Positions 6,838 to 15,239 of a DNA stretch of 64,000 bases are shown here, one piece after another. A program made the translations under genes and the position numbers. Numbering within the stretch: the stretch's first letter is position 1; every line of letters starts with the position of its first letter. The notes beneath the pieces were generated by a model. It was not told the origin of the DNA. It was given only the letters and a program-made list of their open reading frames with translations, and made no database searches. The stretch is from Aliidongia dinghuensis (lineage in GTDB: Bacteria; Pseudomonadota; Alphaproteobacteria; ATCC43930; CGMCC-115725), in assembly GCF_014643535.1 (NCBI RefSeq), contig NZ_BMJQ01000002.1, forward strand, positions 186,001 through 250,000, in the 5' to 3' direction.

Positions 6838-7746
6838 ATGGAGCAATCGCGAGATTTTACCGTGTCCGTGCTGACCGGTACCCATGCGGGCGCCAGGCTC
6901 TCGCTGCCGCCGGGCCTCTACCGGGTCGGCTGCGATCCCGCGGCAGACATCCTCCTGGATGATCCGGACGTGGCGCCGTTCCATGTCACGCTCGAACTCA
7001 CGGAAGAGGGCGCCGTCCTCGACGATCGCGCGCCCGGTCTCCTCATCGGATCGCGGCCCTGCGTGGGGAGCGACCCGCTCCAGGCGGCATTGCCGCTCGA
7101 ACTCGCCATGGGCGACGTACAGCTGCGTGTCGAGGGGCCGCCGCCGCCCGCGGCCGATATGGTGGCAGATGCGGTGCCATCGGTACCGGGGATGCGCACG
7201 TTCGGCGTGCGCGGCCGGGCGTTCGGCGTAGCCTTGTGCTGCGCAATCGGCCTCGCGGTCATTCTCTATGAAATCGGCGGCAACGGCATGGCGATCGCCG
7301 GCGCGTTCGGCGTCCGCCCGGCACCCGCCGTCGCGGCGAGCAACGCCATGCCGGCGCCGGAGGCCACGGCCGCCACCGAGCTTCAGCATCTGCTTGACGC
7401 GAAAGATCTGCACATGCTGTCGGTCGAAAGCGCGCCGGGCACCATCATCGTCCGCGGTGCGCTGTCGGATGCGGAGCGGCCGGCCTGGCAGGCGATCGAG
7501 CGCACGTTCGACGCGACATACGGCGGCCATATCCTGCTGCGCGCCGAACTCGGCGCCGACCGGATCGCGCGACCGGCGATCGAGGTGCAGGCGGTGTGGG
7601 CCGGGCCGTCGCCGTATGTCATCGATCCCGACGGCAACCGTCTGGGCGAGGGCGCTGTGACCCCTGACGGCTGGCAGATCGTGCAGATCTTGCCGGACCG
7701 GGTGATCCTGCGCCGGGGCGCGCAATCGGTGGCGCTGACGCTGTGA
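6838..7746 (+). CDS. sctD: T3SS inner-membrane ring protein SctD
   Basis: SctD (YscD/PrgH/Y4yQ) forms the outer layer of the inner-membrane ring and docks the cytoplasmic platform. The 302-residue protein has an N-terminal FHA-like domain (VSVLTGTHAGARLSLPPGLY, DILLDDPDVAPFHVTLEL) and one transmembrane helix near residues 130-150 (AFGVALCCAIGLAVILYEIG). The periplasmic part contains BON/ring modules (LLDAKDLHMLSVESAPGTI, VIDPDGNRLGEGAVTPDGW). It is shorter than YscD (about 420 residues) and near rhizobial lengths. AGGAGG lies 9 nt before the ATG. sctV follows after 28 nt. Confidence 0.88.
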   Translation: MEQSRDFTVSVLTGTHAGARLSLPPGLYRVGCDPAADILLDDPDVAPFHVTLELTEEGAVLDDRAPGLLIGSRPCVGSDPLQAALPLELAMGDVQLRVEGPPPPAADMVADAVPSVPGMRTFGVRGRAFGVALCCAIGLAVILYEIGGNGMAIAGAFGVRPAPAVAASNAMPAPEATAATELQHLLDAKDLHMLSVESAPGTIIVRGALSDAERPAWQAIERTFDATYGGHILLRAELGADRIARPAIEVQAVWAGPSPYVIDPDGNRLGEGAVTPDGWQIVQILPDRVILRRGAQSVALTL

Positions 7747-7774
7747 GCGCTGTGACCCGACGGCGGAGCGGTGC

Positions 7775-9796
7775 ATGACAGTCGATTCCTTCTCGTCGAT
7801 CGGCAGCCCTGCAATTCGTGGCGGGCGGGGCGTCGCAGCACTCGCCGCGAAACTGGGGCTGCGCGGCGATCTTGCGATCGTGACGCTCGTCGTGATCGCG
7901 ATTGCGATCATGATCCTGCCCCTGCCGCAGCCGCTGATCGACACGCTGATCGCGTGGAATATCGGTGCCTCGGCGCTCGTGCTGATGGTTTCGCTCTATC
8001 TCGACCGACCGACGAAATTCTCGACCCTGCCGGCGACCATCCTGATCGCGACGCTGCTCCGGCTTGCGACCGAGGTGGCGGTGACACGGCTCGTTCTGGT
8101 CGAGGCCGACGCCGGCAACATCGTCCGCGCTTTCGGCGAGTTCGTCGTCGCCGGTAACGTGGTGGTCGGGCTCGCGACCTTCCTCATCATCACGGTGGTC
8201 CAGTTCATCGTCATCACCAAGGGCTCGGAACGCGTGGCGGAAGTTGCCGCCCGCTTCTCGCTCGATGCCCTGCCGGGCAAGCAGATGAGCATCGACAGCG
8301 ACCTGCGCGCCGGCGACATCAGCCAGGACGAGGCGCGCCGCCAGCGCCATCTCCTCTCCCAGGAAAGCCAGCTGTTCGGCGCCATGGACGGCGCCATGAA
8401 ATTCGTCAAGGGCGACGCGATTGCCGGCCTCGTCATCGTGGTCATCAACCTGATCGGCGGCATCGCGGTCGGCTGCCTGCAGCATCACATGCCGATCGGC
8501 GAGGCGATCCAGACCTATTCGCTGCTGACGGTCGGCGACGGGCTGGTGGCGCAGATCCCGGCGCTGCTCATCTCGTTCGCCGCCGGCACGGTGGTGACGC
8601 GGGTCGCGGCCGAACAGCCGCGCGACCTCGGCACCGACATCGTGCGGCAAGTCGTGCGCGAGCCGCGCGCGCTGATCGTGACCGCGACGGTGCTGGTGCT
8701 GCTGAGCGCGGTGCCAGGCTTCCCGACGGCGATCTTCCTGCTGCTCGCCGCTGGAGCTGGTGCCGGCGCCCTGTCGCTCCGCCGTCGCCAGGCACTCGCG
8801 ACTGAACGGTCGGCCGAGGCCGAACCGGCGACCCCGGTGCCCGAACTCGAGGCGCCGCCCAGCGAAGGGCCGGTGCTGATGGCGCTCTCGCCGGATCTCG
8901 CGGTGCGGCTCGATCTCGCCCTCCTGGGCCGGCGGCTCGCCGAGCGGCAGGCGGCCCTGGCCGAGCGCTTCGGCATCGAGCTGCCGCGGCCGGCTGTCCG
9001 GCCGGACCCAAGTCTGAACGGCACCGCCTTCCGCCTCGACATTGATGATGTGCCGGCGGCCGGCGGCACATTGGACCAAACCGACGAGGGCTTGGAGACG
9101 CTGCCCTCGGCGATGGCGCGGGCGATCACCGGCGCGCTCGAGCATTTCATGGGCGTGCAGGAAGCCCGTCGGCTGCTCAACGCGGCCGAGGCCGACTATG
9201 GCGACCTGGTGCAGGAGGTGCAGCGGGTCGCGTCGATCGCGACGATTGCCGACGTATTCCGTCGCCTGCTCGACGAGGGCGTGGCGCTCCGCCCGCTCAA
9301 GCTGATCCTGGGCGCGCTCGTCGAGGCCGGCACGCGGGACCAGGAGGCGGGCCTGCTCGTCGAGCGCGCCCGGGCGGCGCTGCGCCGACAGATCTGCCAC
9401 GCCCATGCCGATGCCAAGGGCGTGCTCCGAGTCATCATTCTGGAACGCGAGGCGGAGGACCTGGTGCGCACCTCGATCCGGCAGACTTCCGCGGGCCCGA
9501 GCCTGCGCCTCACCGACGAGGCGCTGACGGCGCTCGTCGACGGGGTGCGCGGTCATCTCGAGGCGGCACCCGACGACGGGCCGCGGCCGGTGCTGCTCGC
9601 GTCGTTCGACATCCGGCGCCTGCTGCGCGGCCTGCTGGTCCGGCAGGAACTGCCGCTCGCGGTGCTGTCGTATCAGGAGCTGTCGCGCGACGTCTCCGTC
9701 CGCTCGCTGGGCTTCGTCAATTGCGGCGGCGTCGCCGTGCCGCCGGGCGGCCTGCATCTGATCGAGACCGGCGAGAGCGCCAATGCCGCGGAATAG
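7775..9796 (+). CDS. sctV: T3SS export gate protein SctV
   Basis: SctV (FlhA family) forms the nonameric export gate that receives chaperone-substrate complexes. The 673-residue product has about eight N-terminal membrane helices, then the FHIPEP-family cytoplasmic signature (PTKFSTLPATILIATLLRLA, FLIITVVQFIVITKGSERVA, SLDALPGKQMSIDSDLRAG). A C-terminal ring-forming domain ends LGFVNCGGVAVPPGGLHL. Length and layout are typical. The stop overlaps the start of the downstream secretin gene by 14 nt, so gate and secretin are co-translated. Confidence 0.97.
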   Translation: MTVDSFSSIGSPAIRGGRGVAALAAKLGLRGDLAIVTLVVIAIAIMILPLPQPLIDTLIAWNIGASALVLMVSLYLDRPTKFSTLPATILIATLLRLATEVAVTRLVLVEADAGNIVRAFGEFVVAGNVVVGLATFLIITVVQFIVITKGSERVAEVAARFSLDALPGKQMSIDSDLRAGDISQDEARRQRHLLSQESQLFGAMDGAMKFVKGDAIAGLVIVVINLIGGIAVGCLQHHMPIGEAIQTYSLLTVGDGLVAQIPALLISFAAGTVVTRVAAEQPRDLGTDIVRQVVREPRALIVTATVLVLLSAVPGFPTAIFLLLAAGAGAGALSLRRRQALATERSAEAEPATPVPELEAPPSEGPVLMALSPDLAVRLDLALLGRRLAERQAALAERFGIELPRPAVRPDPSLNGTAFRLDIDDVPAAGGTLDQTDEGLETLPSAMARAITGALEHFMGVQEARRLLNAAEADYGDLVQEVQRVASIATIADVFRRLLDEGVALRPLKLILGALVEAGTRDQEAGLLVERARAALRRQICHAHADAKGVLRVIILEREAEDLVRTSIRQTSAGPSLRLTDEALTALVDGVRGHLEAAPDDGPRPVLLASFDIRRLLRGLLVRQELPLAVLSYQELSRDVSVRSLGFVNCGGVAVPPGGLHLIETGESANAAE

Positions 9797-11144
9797 CGGG
9801 CGGGGTATTTGGCACCGCTTGTGCCTGGCTGCGCTCGTGCTGTCGGTCGCCCTGGTGCCCTGCACCGGCGTCGCTCAGGATGCGCCGAACGCGGATGCCC
9901 GCTCGAAGGTCGACCTCGGTACCCGCGTCGACCGGTCGGTCCAGCTCACGCTCGGCAAGGGGCGGGCGTTCCGCTTCGAGGAGCCGGTCGATACGGCTTT
10001 GGTTGGCGACCCGAAGATCGCCGACGTCCATGTCATCTCGCCCCGGCTCATCTATGTGTTCGCCAACGGCGTGGGCTCGACCAATCTCGTCGCGATCGGC
10101 GCCGGCGACCGGCAGATCGCGGCCATCGACCTGCGCGTGACGCGCGATCCGGGCTCGGCCGAAAGCACGCTCCAGACCCTGCATCCGAATTCGGCCGTGA
10201 CGCTCGCCTTCGCCGGCGACCGGCTCGTCGTGCGCGGCGAGGCCCAGGATGTCGGCGGCGCGATGGACGCGGCCATCGCCGCGCGCAGCGGCGTGCCCGA
10301 CGACAAGGACGTCGTCGATCGCGCGACCATCGACAAGGCGACGCAGATCAACCTGCGCGTCCGCTTTGCCGAGGTCTCACGCACCAGCATCCGCAATCTG
10401 GGCGTCAATTGGCAGGCGCTGCTGCGGCCGGGCGCGTTCACGCTGGGCCTGACCTCCGGCTCGTTCCTGCAGGGTGGCGTCGATACGTCGAGCACGTTCG
10501 GCACGATCACCGGCGGCCTCGTCACCAGCCGCGCCAATGTCGACGTGCTGCTCGACGCGCTCCAGCGTGAGCAGGCCTTGACCATGCTGGCCGAGCCGAA
10601 CCTGACGACGGTGAGCGGCCAGACTGCGAGCTTTCTCGCCGGCGGCGAGGTGCCGATCCCGGTGCCGCAGTCCGACCGGACGATCACGCTCGACTACAAG
10701 CAGTTCGGCGTCTCGCTCGCCTTCACGCCGACCGTGCTCGAGCACGACCGCATCGGCATCAGGGTCAAGCCCGAGGTCAGCACCATCGTGCAGAACAGCC
10801 CGATCGTGCTGAACGGCGTCTCGGCGCCGACCTTTTCCGTGAGGCGGGCCGAGACGACGGTCGAGCTCGCGAGCGGCGACACGTTCGCGATCGCCGGCCT
10901 CCTGCAGCACAACATCAGCGACGATCTCGACAAGCTGCCGGGTTTGGGCGCGCTGCCGGTGCTAGGCCCGCTGTTCCGCTCGTCCAAGTACGAGCGTGAC
11001 GAGAGCGAGCTCGTCATCCTGATCACCCCCTACCTGGTGAAGCCGAGCCCCGACCGGTCCTTGACCGCGCCGACCGACCGCATCGGCGCCGACACCGCGT
11101 CCGGCCCGGCCGCCATCGGGCTCGCCGGCTTCATCATCGATTGA
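9783..11144 (+). CDS. T3SS outer-membrane secretin of the Tad/CpaC type (RhcC2-like)
   Basis: The 453-residue protein has a signal peptide ending near GVAQDA, an N-terminal CpaC/RcpA domain (LTLGKGRAFRFEEPVDTALV, GDPKIADVHVISPRLIYVF, NGVGSTNLVAIGAGDRQIAA) and a BON-like module. A C-terminal secretin pore follows (NVDVLLDALQREQALTMLAE, VSGQTASFLAGGEVPIPV, LVILITPYLVKP). Position within sctD-sctV, plus the split N-domain gene at 5576, indicate it is the T3SS secretin, not part of a pilus. Rhizobial T3SS secretins are known to resemble Tad secretins. No tadA, cpaB or flp genes are visible in the window. Confidence 0.88.
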   Translation: MPRNSGRGIWHRLCLAALVLSVALVPCTGVAQDAPNADARSKVDLGTRVDRSVQLTLGKGRAFRFEEPVDTALVGDPKIADVHVISPRLIYVFANGVGSTNLVAIGAGDRQIAAIDLRVTRDPGSAESTLQTLHPNSAVTLAFAGDRLVVRGEAQDVGGAMDAAIAARSGVPDDKDVVDRATIDKATQINLRVRFAEVSRTSIRNLGVNWQALLRPGAFTLGLTSGSFLQGGVDTSSTFGTITGGLVTSRANVDVLLDALQREQALTMLAEPNLTTVSGQTASFLAGGEVPIPVPQSDRTITLDYKQFGVSLAFTPTVLEHDRIGIRVKPEVSTIVQNSPIVLNGVSAPTFSVRRAETTVELASGDTFAIAGLLQHNISDDLDKLPGLGALPVLGPLFRSSKYERDESELVILITPYLVKPSPDRSLTAPTDRIGADTASGPAAIGLAGFIID

Positions 11145-11155
11145 GCGAAGGCCCG

Positions 11156-11200
11156 GCATCATGAAGGGCAGGGCATCATGAAGGACAGGGCACCATGAAG
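11156..11200 (+). repeat. 17-bp tandem duplications making two coupled micro-ORFs before the CpaD-like gene
   Basis: ATGAAG occurs at 11161, 11178 and 11195, each 17 nt apart in a repeat of the type ATGAAGGACAGGGCACC. The first two open 6-codon frames (MKGRAS, MKDRAP), whose TGA overlaps the next ATG as ATGA; the third ATG starts the lipoprotein gene. The layout looks like duplicated start regions able to pass ribosomes along. Confidence 0.7.
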
Positions 11201-11845
11201 CGACCAGCCCCCGGGCATCTGAGCGGGCTCCTCGGCCTCCCCCTCCTGCTCGCACTTACCGCCTGCCTGCCGGAGCGGGAGGCGCCGCCGCCGGACGGGT
11301 TCGAGATCCAGGCGGTCGAGCTCGAGCATGCCGTGGCACTGGCGCCGGGCGAGACGGCGCTGGCTCCGGCGGAGCGGACGGCGCTCGCCGATTTCCTGGC
11401 ACGGAACGGCGGGGCGGGGACAACGGTGCGGGTCGATGCGGAGGGGCCGTCGGCGGCCGACGCCCAGGCCGTCGTGCTCGGAGCCCTGCGCGGCATGGCG
11501 ATCGGCAGCACGGCCGGCCATCTTGCCCCGGGTGCCGAGACGCGCGTACGGGTGGCGGTCGTGCGCCAGGCCTATCTGCCGCGCGCCTGCCGGGCCGACG
11601 CCGAGGCTGCCGTCGAGGGCGGGCGGCCGCTCGGCTGCAGCAACGCACTCAATCTGGCGCGCATGGTCGACGCCCCGGCCGACCTCACCGCCGGCCGGCC
11701 GCTCGGGCCGGCGCCGGCCGGGCCGGTCGCGCGGGCAGCGCTGCGCTATCTCGAGCAGGGCGGCGAGGCGACCTTGTCGGAGGCCACGTCCGACACGAAA
11801 GCGTCCAGTGTGAGCAGCACGGCCGCGCCAAGCCCGTCGCCGTAG
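11195..11845 (+). CDS. CpaD-like outer-membrane lipoprotein (candidate secretin pilotin)
   Basis: CpaD/RcpB are lipoproteins that accompany Tad secretins. The 216-residue product has a lipoprotein signal ending ALTAC and the recognisable CpaD block CSNALNLARMVDAPADLTAG with RPLGPA. A peptidoglycan- or FlgH-like middle (FEIQAVELEHAVALAPGETA) and a Ser/Thr/Pro tail are also present. It follows the secretin gene directly, as cpaD follows cpaC in Tad loci, so it probably helps localise or stabilise the T3SS secretin. Family identity is fairly clear; the T3SS role is inferred from context. Confidence 0.78.
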   Translation: MKRPAPGHLSGLLGLPLLLALTACLPEREAPPPDGFEIQAVELEHAVALAPGETALAPAERTALADFLARNGGAGTTVRVDAEGPSAADAQAVVLGALRGMAIGSTAGHLAPGAETRVRVAVVRQAYLPRACRADAEAAVEGGRPLGCSNALNLARMVDAPADLTAGRPLGPAPAGPVARAALRYLEQGGEATLSEATSDTKASSVSSTAAPSPSP

Positions 11846-12275
11846 CGTCTTGTGGTCGCCAAGATCTGACGCAAGTTACCTGACGTTGCTAGACCGGTTC
11901 CGAGCCAAGCCCGACATCTGATGGGAAATTCGGCAGAGCTGTAAGCCGACCTAAGAGGATTCCTGGATTTAGCTGTAGCGGCTCGCAATCATCGGAGCCT
12001 GGGCGCGAGATTCTGCGTACGGCCGACGGGCCATAATGATAGCCGTCCTCACTCGGCTCTTGGTAATCCGACCCCGCCGGAATATCCCGCCGAAATATCC
12101 CGCCGAAATATCCCGCCGGGGCAATGATTTCGCTGCCCCGATCGGGAAGCCAGAAGCTAACGCCTGACTTGGACCACCAAATTCAAGCGCTTCACTGAAG
12201 CGTGACGGACCTGACGGGACGGTGATCTGGACGCCGGGCAATATTATCGAGAGCGACGATAGGCATTCCCCCGAC
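11846..12275. other. Intergenic stretch with a 13-bp tandem repeat; no gene recognised
   Basis: These 430 bases mark the boundary between the T3SS operon and the lower-GC hydrolase/TetR insert. They hold short open frames without ribosome sites. The only clear structure is about 3.7 copies of CCCGCCGAAATAT at 12073-12121. Because 13 is not a multiple of three, the repeat argues against coding on either strand. Confidence 0.6.
12073..12121 (+). repeat. CCCGCCGAAATAT 13-bp tandem repeat, about 3.7 copies
   Basis: Units begin at 12073, 12086, 12099 and 12112; the first has GG for GA and the last is truncated. The repeat alternates GC-only and AT-only halves and lies in the junction region of the insert. 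Confidence 0.85.
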
Positions 12276-13574
12276 CTATTCGCTGCTGTGATCCGCCCCA
12301 CCCACCTCCTTGATGAAGGCGAGCAGGAGCACGCCGAGCCGAGCCGGCTGCTCCTGTTGGATCCAGTGACCGGCGCCATCGATCAGCTCGATGTCACCCA
12401 TCCTCGTCGCCGCCTTCGTCCTCATAAAATCGACGGCGCCCGGCGCCGAATAGGTGCCCCAATCGCTCTTCCCACCGATGAAGAGCGACGGGACATCGAT
12501 CGTCTTGCCCGAAAACAGGCGCAACTCAGCATTTAGGTCAGGATCGGAATAGACGCGATAAGCCTGCAGGGCGCCTTGAAACCCAGTGCGGCCATACTCC
12601 GCCGTGTACACTCCAAGTTCCGGCTCGGTGAGCCATTTGCAGGCCAGGACCTCGGCGGCGGAAGGTTGGAATGGAGCGACGGTCTGGGGCATCGTCTTGC
12701 CGAGATCCATGACGTAATAGGTAGGCATTTGTGCAAGTTCTATGGCGGTTCGCGCCTTCAACGGATGCGGCTTATTCCCCGGCCAGTCAGCGCTCTTGAC
12801 GTAGAAAAATGCACGAAGAAACGCGTGTAAGCCTTGAGGGGGGTGCGACATGTCATAGTCCGCCTCCCGTGTGCTCAAGTATTGTTGATAATACTCTCTC
12901 GGCGGATCGAGCGCCGCCAGCGCGGCCGCTAACTTTTGATTTTCGGTGTTTGGTTGAACCGACGATGCCTCGCTTTCCGCAATGTTGAACGGAAACGCCG
13001 GCGGACCGGGGAACGGTGCGCTCATCAGCACCACCGAGGGAAAGACGTCCGGTCGGGCTAGCGCACAATAGGCCGCCACGGGCGAGCCGAGGTCGTGCCC
13101 GACGAGCATTGCCGTACGTCGATACCCCAACGCCGAAACCAATCCGAGCGCGTCGCGCGTCATATTCAAGAGGCTGAAGGGCTCCAGCTGGGCGTCATAG
13201 CTGTTCACCCAGCCGGTGGTGCGGCCAAAACCCCGCTGGTCGGGCGCCACGACATGGTACCCGGCGTCAGCCAGGATTGGGATCAGATGTCGCCAGCCAT
13301 AAGCCAAGTCCGGAAAGCCGTGCAGAAGCAGTGCCAACGGCCGGCCGGGGCTTTCGTAACCGGCCTCGAGAATATGGACATCGAGGCCATTAACCCCATG
13401 GATCATGCGCGAGCGGACGCCCTTGGGCAGCGTTCCTTCGCCATATGGCGATGTGGTCAAATCAGTTCCTCCTGTGGGGTTTGCGCGGGCTGGTCGAAGT
13501 GAAGCCGCAACCAGGCTGGCCGCACCCGTCGCCAAGATGGCTCGTCGGGATACCGATGGGTGATGAAGGGGCAT
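12276..13574 (-). CDS. Tat-exported alpha/beta hydrolase, epoxide hydrolase-like
   Basis: The 432-residue protein begins with a Tat-type signal (SRRAILATGAASLVAASL), so it is probably exported folded. The alpha/beta-hydrolase core shows the oxyanion motif LLHGFPD, a DQRGFGRTTG loop and the nucleophile elbow GHDLGS, whose Asp is typical of epoxide hydrolases and haloalkane dehalogenases. It also has a late Asp region (GGKSDWGTYSAPG) and the catalytic His in GAGHWIQQEQPARL. It is divergent from the TetR gene, with a shared palindromic operator between them, so its transcription is probably repressed by that protein. Base composition is visibly less GC-rich than the T3SS genes, suggesting acquisition by transfer. 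The substrate is unknown. Confidence 0.85.
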   Translation of the reverse strand: MPLHHPSVSRRAILATGAASLVAASLRPARANPTGGTDLTTSPYGEGTLPKGVRSRMIHGVNGLDVHILEAGYESPGRPLALLLHGFPDLAYGWRHLIPILADAGYHVVAPDQRGFGRTTGWVNSYDAQLEPFSLLNMTRDALGLVSALGYRRTAMLVGHDLGSPVAAYCALARPDVFPSVVLMSAPFPGPPAFPFNIAESEASSVQPNTENQKLAAALAALDPPREYYQQYLSTREADYDMSHPPQGLHAFLRAFFYVKSADWPGNKPHPLKARTAIELAQMPTYYVMDLGKTMPQTVAPFQPSAAEVLACKWLTEPELGVYTAEYGRTGFQGALQAYRVYSDPDLNAELRLFSGKTIDVPSLFIGGKSDWGTYSAPGAVDFMRTKAATRMGDIELIDGAGHWIQQEQPARLGVLLLAFIKEVGGADHSSE

Positions 13575-13590
13575 CGTTGTGCTCCAATAG

Positions 13591-13634
13591 GGCGATCACC
13601 ATACTATGGCGATCGCCCTAGTATGGTGATCGCC
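13591..13634. promoter_or_regulatory. Perfect 16-bp inverted repeat, candidate TetR operator
   Basis: GGCGATCACCATACTA (13591-13606) is the exact reverse complement of TAGTATGGTGATCGCC (13619-13634). The 12-nt centre contains a further palindrome, GGCGATCGCC. The site sits between the divergent hydrolase (start 13574) and tetR (start 13671) genes, where a dimeric TetR repressor would control both. Confidence 0.85.
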
Positions 13635-13670
13635 ATAGCGGCGTCAAGCGAAAGCTGTTAGGTTGGCGGC

Positions 13671-14252
13671 ATGACTCGCAAGACCGACGCCCGCGCTCGT
13701 GCAATTGAAACCGCCGAGCGACTGTTTCGCATCCAAGGCTATACCGCGACTGGATTGACCCAGATCCTTGAAGAAAGCGGCGCGCCGAAAGGGTCGTTCT
13801 ACTTTCACTTTCCACGCGGCAAGGCGCAGTTGGCGGAGGAAGCGATCGATCACTACATTGCGACTAGAATTTCTGTATTGCGGAGCATTTCGGCGAATAC
13901 GGCGGGTAATGCTCTGAATTTCGTGCATCAGCTTTTCGGCACATTCGCAGCCGAAATGGTCGCCTCAGATTTCCAGTATGGATGTCTAATGCAAAATCTG
14001 GCGAATGAGCTGCCCGCGCTCGACGCTGAGCTGACCAAACGGGTAGCGCGCGGATTTGCTGATTCGACCGAGATTGTTGCGGAGCATTTTAGAGGGTGCG
14101 GTTTCGCACCCGCGCGCGCATCCTCTACCGCAGCCGCATTGGTAGCCGCCCTCGAAGGCGCGCGAACGATCGCCCGCCTGGAACGCACGCCGGCCATATT
14201 CGAGGCGCTGGCGGATGTTAGTGTCCGGAGGTGGGCTGCCCCCGAGGGGTGA
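13671..14252 (+). CDS. TetR/AcrR-family transcriptional regulator
   Basis: The 193-residue protein has an N-terminal TetR helix-turn-helix (ETAERLFRIQGYTATGLTQI, EESGAPKGSFYFHFPRGKAQ) and an LmrA/YxaF-type ligand domain (DFQYGCLMQNLANELPALDA). It is divergent from the hydrolase gene, with the palindrome 13591-13634 between the two starts, so it most likely autoregulates and represses the hydrolase until an unknown ligand appears. The lower GC content matches the hydrolase, supporting a two-gene transferred unit. Confidence 0.92.
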   Translation: MTRKTDARARAIETAERLFRIQGYTATGLTQILEESGAPKGSFYFHFPRGKAQLAEEAIDHYIATRISVLRSISANTAGNALNFVHQLFGTFAAEMVASDFQYGCLMQNLANELPALDAELTKRVARGFADSTEIVAEHFRGCGFAPARASSTAAALVAALEGARTIARLERTPAIFEALADVSVRRWAAPEG

Positions 14253-14399
14253 TCCGGGTCCAATGTTCTTGCCCATCTCAGCTAATTCGAGCCGACGGAC
14301 GAACGTCCGCTATCCCGCGTCACCATCCGAAAGCGGAAGGACCGCCTCCCACTCTAAACCGACATCGAGCTCGGTGTACCAAGTGGTAGATTCCATCCG

Positions 14400-15239
14400 C
14401 TAGCCGCCGACTTCGAAGCCGATCGCCGCCGTCCGATCCTGGGCGGTTTCCTTGGTCTTGAGCGTCTGGATGCGCGCCATCAGCTGCCGGGCGGTGTCCG
14501 CCGGCAATCGCCGCTCAGCGAGCCTCTGCGCCTCCTGGTCCTGACCGGCCAGGCTCAGCACCAGCACCGCGTTGCGCAGGTGGCGCGGCTCGGCGAAGGG
14601 CGAGGCCGCGACCTCGCGGATGAGTGCCACCGACTGGCCTGCATCGCCGGCGAGGGCCAGCGAGAGCGCCAGGTCGGCCTTCAAGTCCTCGTCGTCCGGC
14701 GAGCGGCCGAGGCCCTCGCGATAGGCCGCCTGCGCCTCCGCGTGGCGGCCGGCGAGGTCGAGTGCCACGCCCAGATTACGGCGGGCCCGGAGATCCTCGG
14801 GATGGCGCGCGATCACCCGTTGCAGCAGGTCCGCCGCTTCGGTGCTCTTGCCGAGCGCCAGGTCGGCGCTGCCGAGCCCGACCAGGGCTTGTGCGTTCTC
14901 CGGCTCGCGCTCGACGACGCGCCGGAACGCGCCACCTGCCTGGTCATAGGCGCCGACCGCCATCAGGGCGTTGCCGTACATCAGCATCGGGCCGGCCGCA
15001 TTGCCGTCGGCCCCGTTGCTGGCGGCGAGCGCCGCCTGCCGATAGAAGGCGAGGGCGGTCGTCATGTCGCCGCGCGCGGCGGCGTCGTCGGCCATGCGGG
15101 CGAGGCTCTCGCCCCGGTCGGCGGTGGCGGACGCAACGGTCGGCGCTTCGGCTCTCGAGCCGCCGTTGCTGCACGCCTGCAGGCCCAGCAGGGCGAGCGC
15201 GCAGAGCGTCCCGTGACGGAACACGGCGCCGGTCCTCAT
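14400..15239 (-). CDS. TPR lipoprotein, TadD-like
   Basis: I start the 279-residue product at ATG 15239, which overlaps the stop of the LysR gene as ATGA; the open frame upstream is only a mirror of lysR. A lipoprotein signal (LCALALLGLQAC) precedes five or six TPR units (ALAFYRQAALAASNG, AGGAFRRVVEREPENAQALV, STEAADLLQRVIARHPEDLR, AEAQAAYREGLGRSPDDEDL). The C-terminal block AEPRHLRNAVLVLSLAGQDQ is typical of TadD, the TPR lipoprotein of Tad pili. With the Tad-like secretin and CpaD-like lipoprotein nearby, it is a plausible assembly factor for the T3SS outer-membrane ring. That role is inferred. Confidence 0.75.
   Translation of the reverse strand: MRTGAVFRHGTLCALALLGLQACSNGGSRAEAPTVASATADRGESLARMADDAAARGDMTTALAFYRQAALAASNGADGNAAGPMLMYGNALMAVGAYDQAGGAFRRVVEREPENAQALVGLGSADLALGKSTEAADLLQRVIARHPEDLRARRNLGVALDLAGRHAEAQAAYREGLGRSPDDEDLKADLALSLALAGDAGQSVALIREVAASPFAEPRHLRNAVLVLSLAGQDQEAQRLAERRLPADTARQLMARIQTLKTKETAQDRTAAIGFEVGG

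Noticed and set aside
7619-9865. Minus-strand open frame of 748 codons opposite sctV
   Set aside because: Low-complexity Arg/Gln/His composition and exact antisense to sctV.
11969-12379. 136-codon minus-strand open frame at the island junction
   Set aside because: Runs through a 13-bp tandem repeat and into the hydrolase 3' end in another frame; no ribosome site or recognisable domain.
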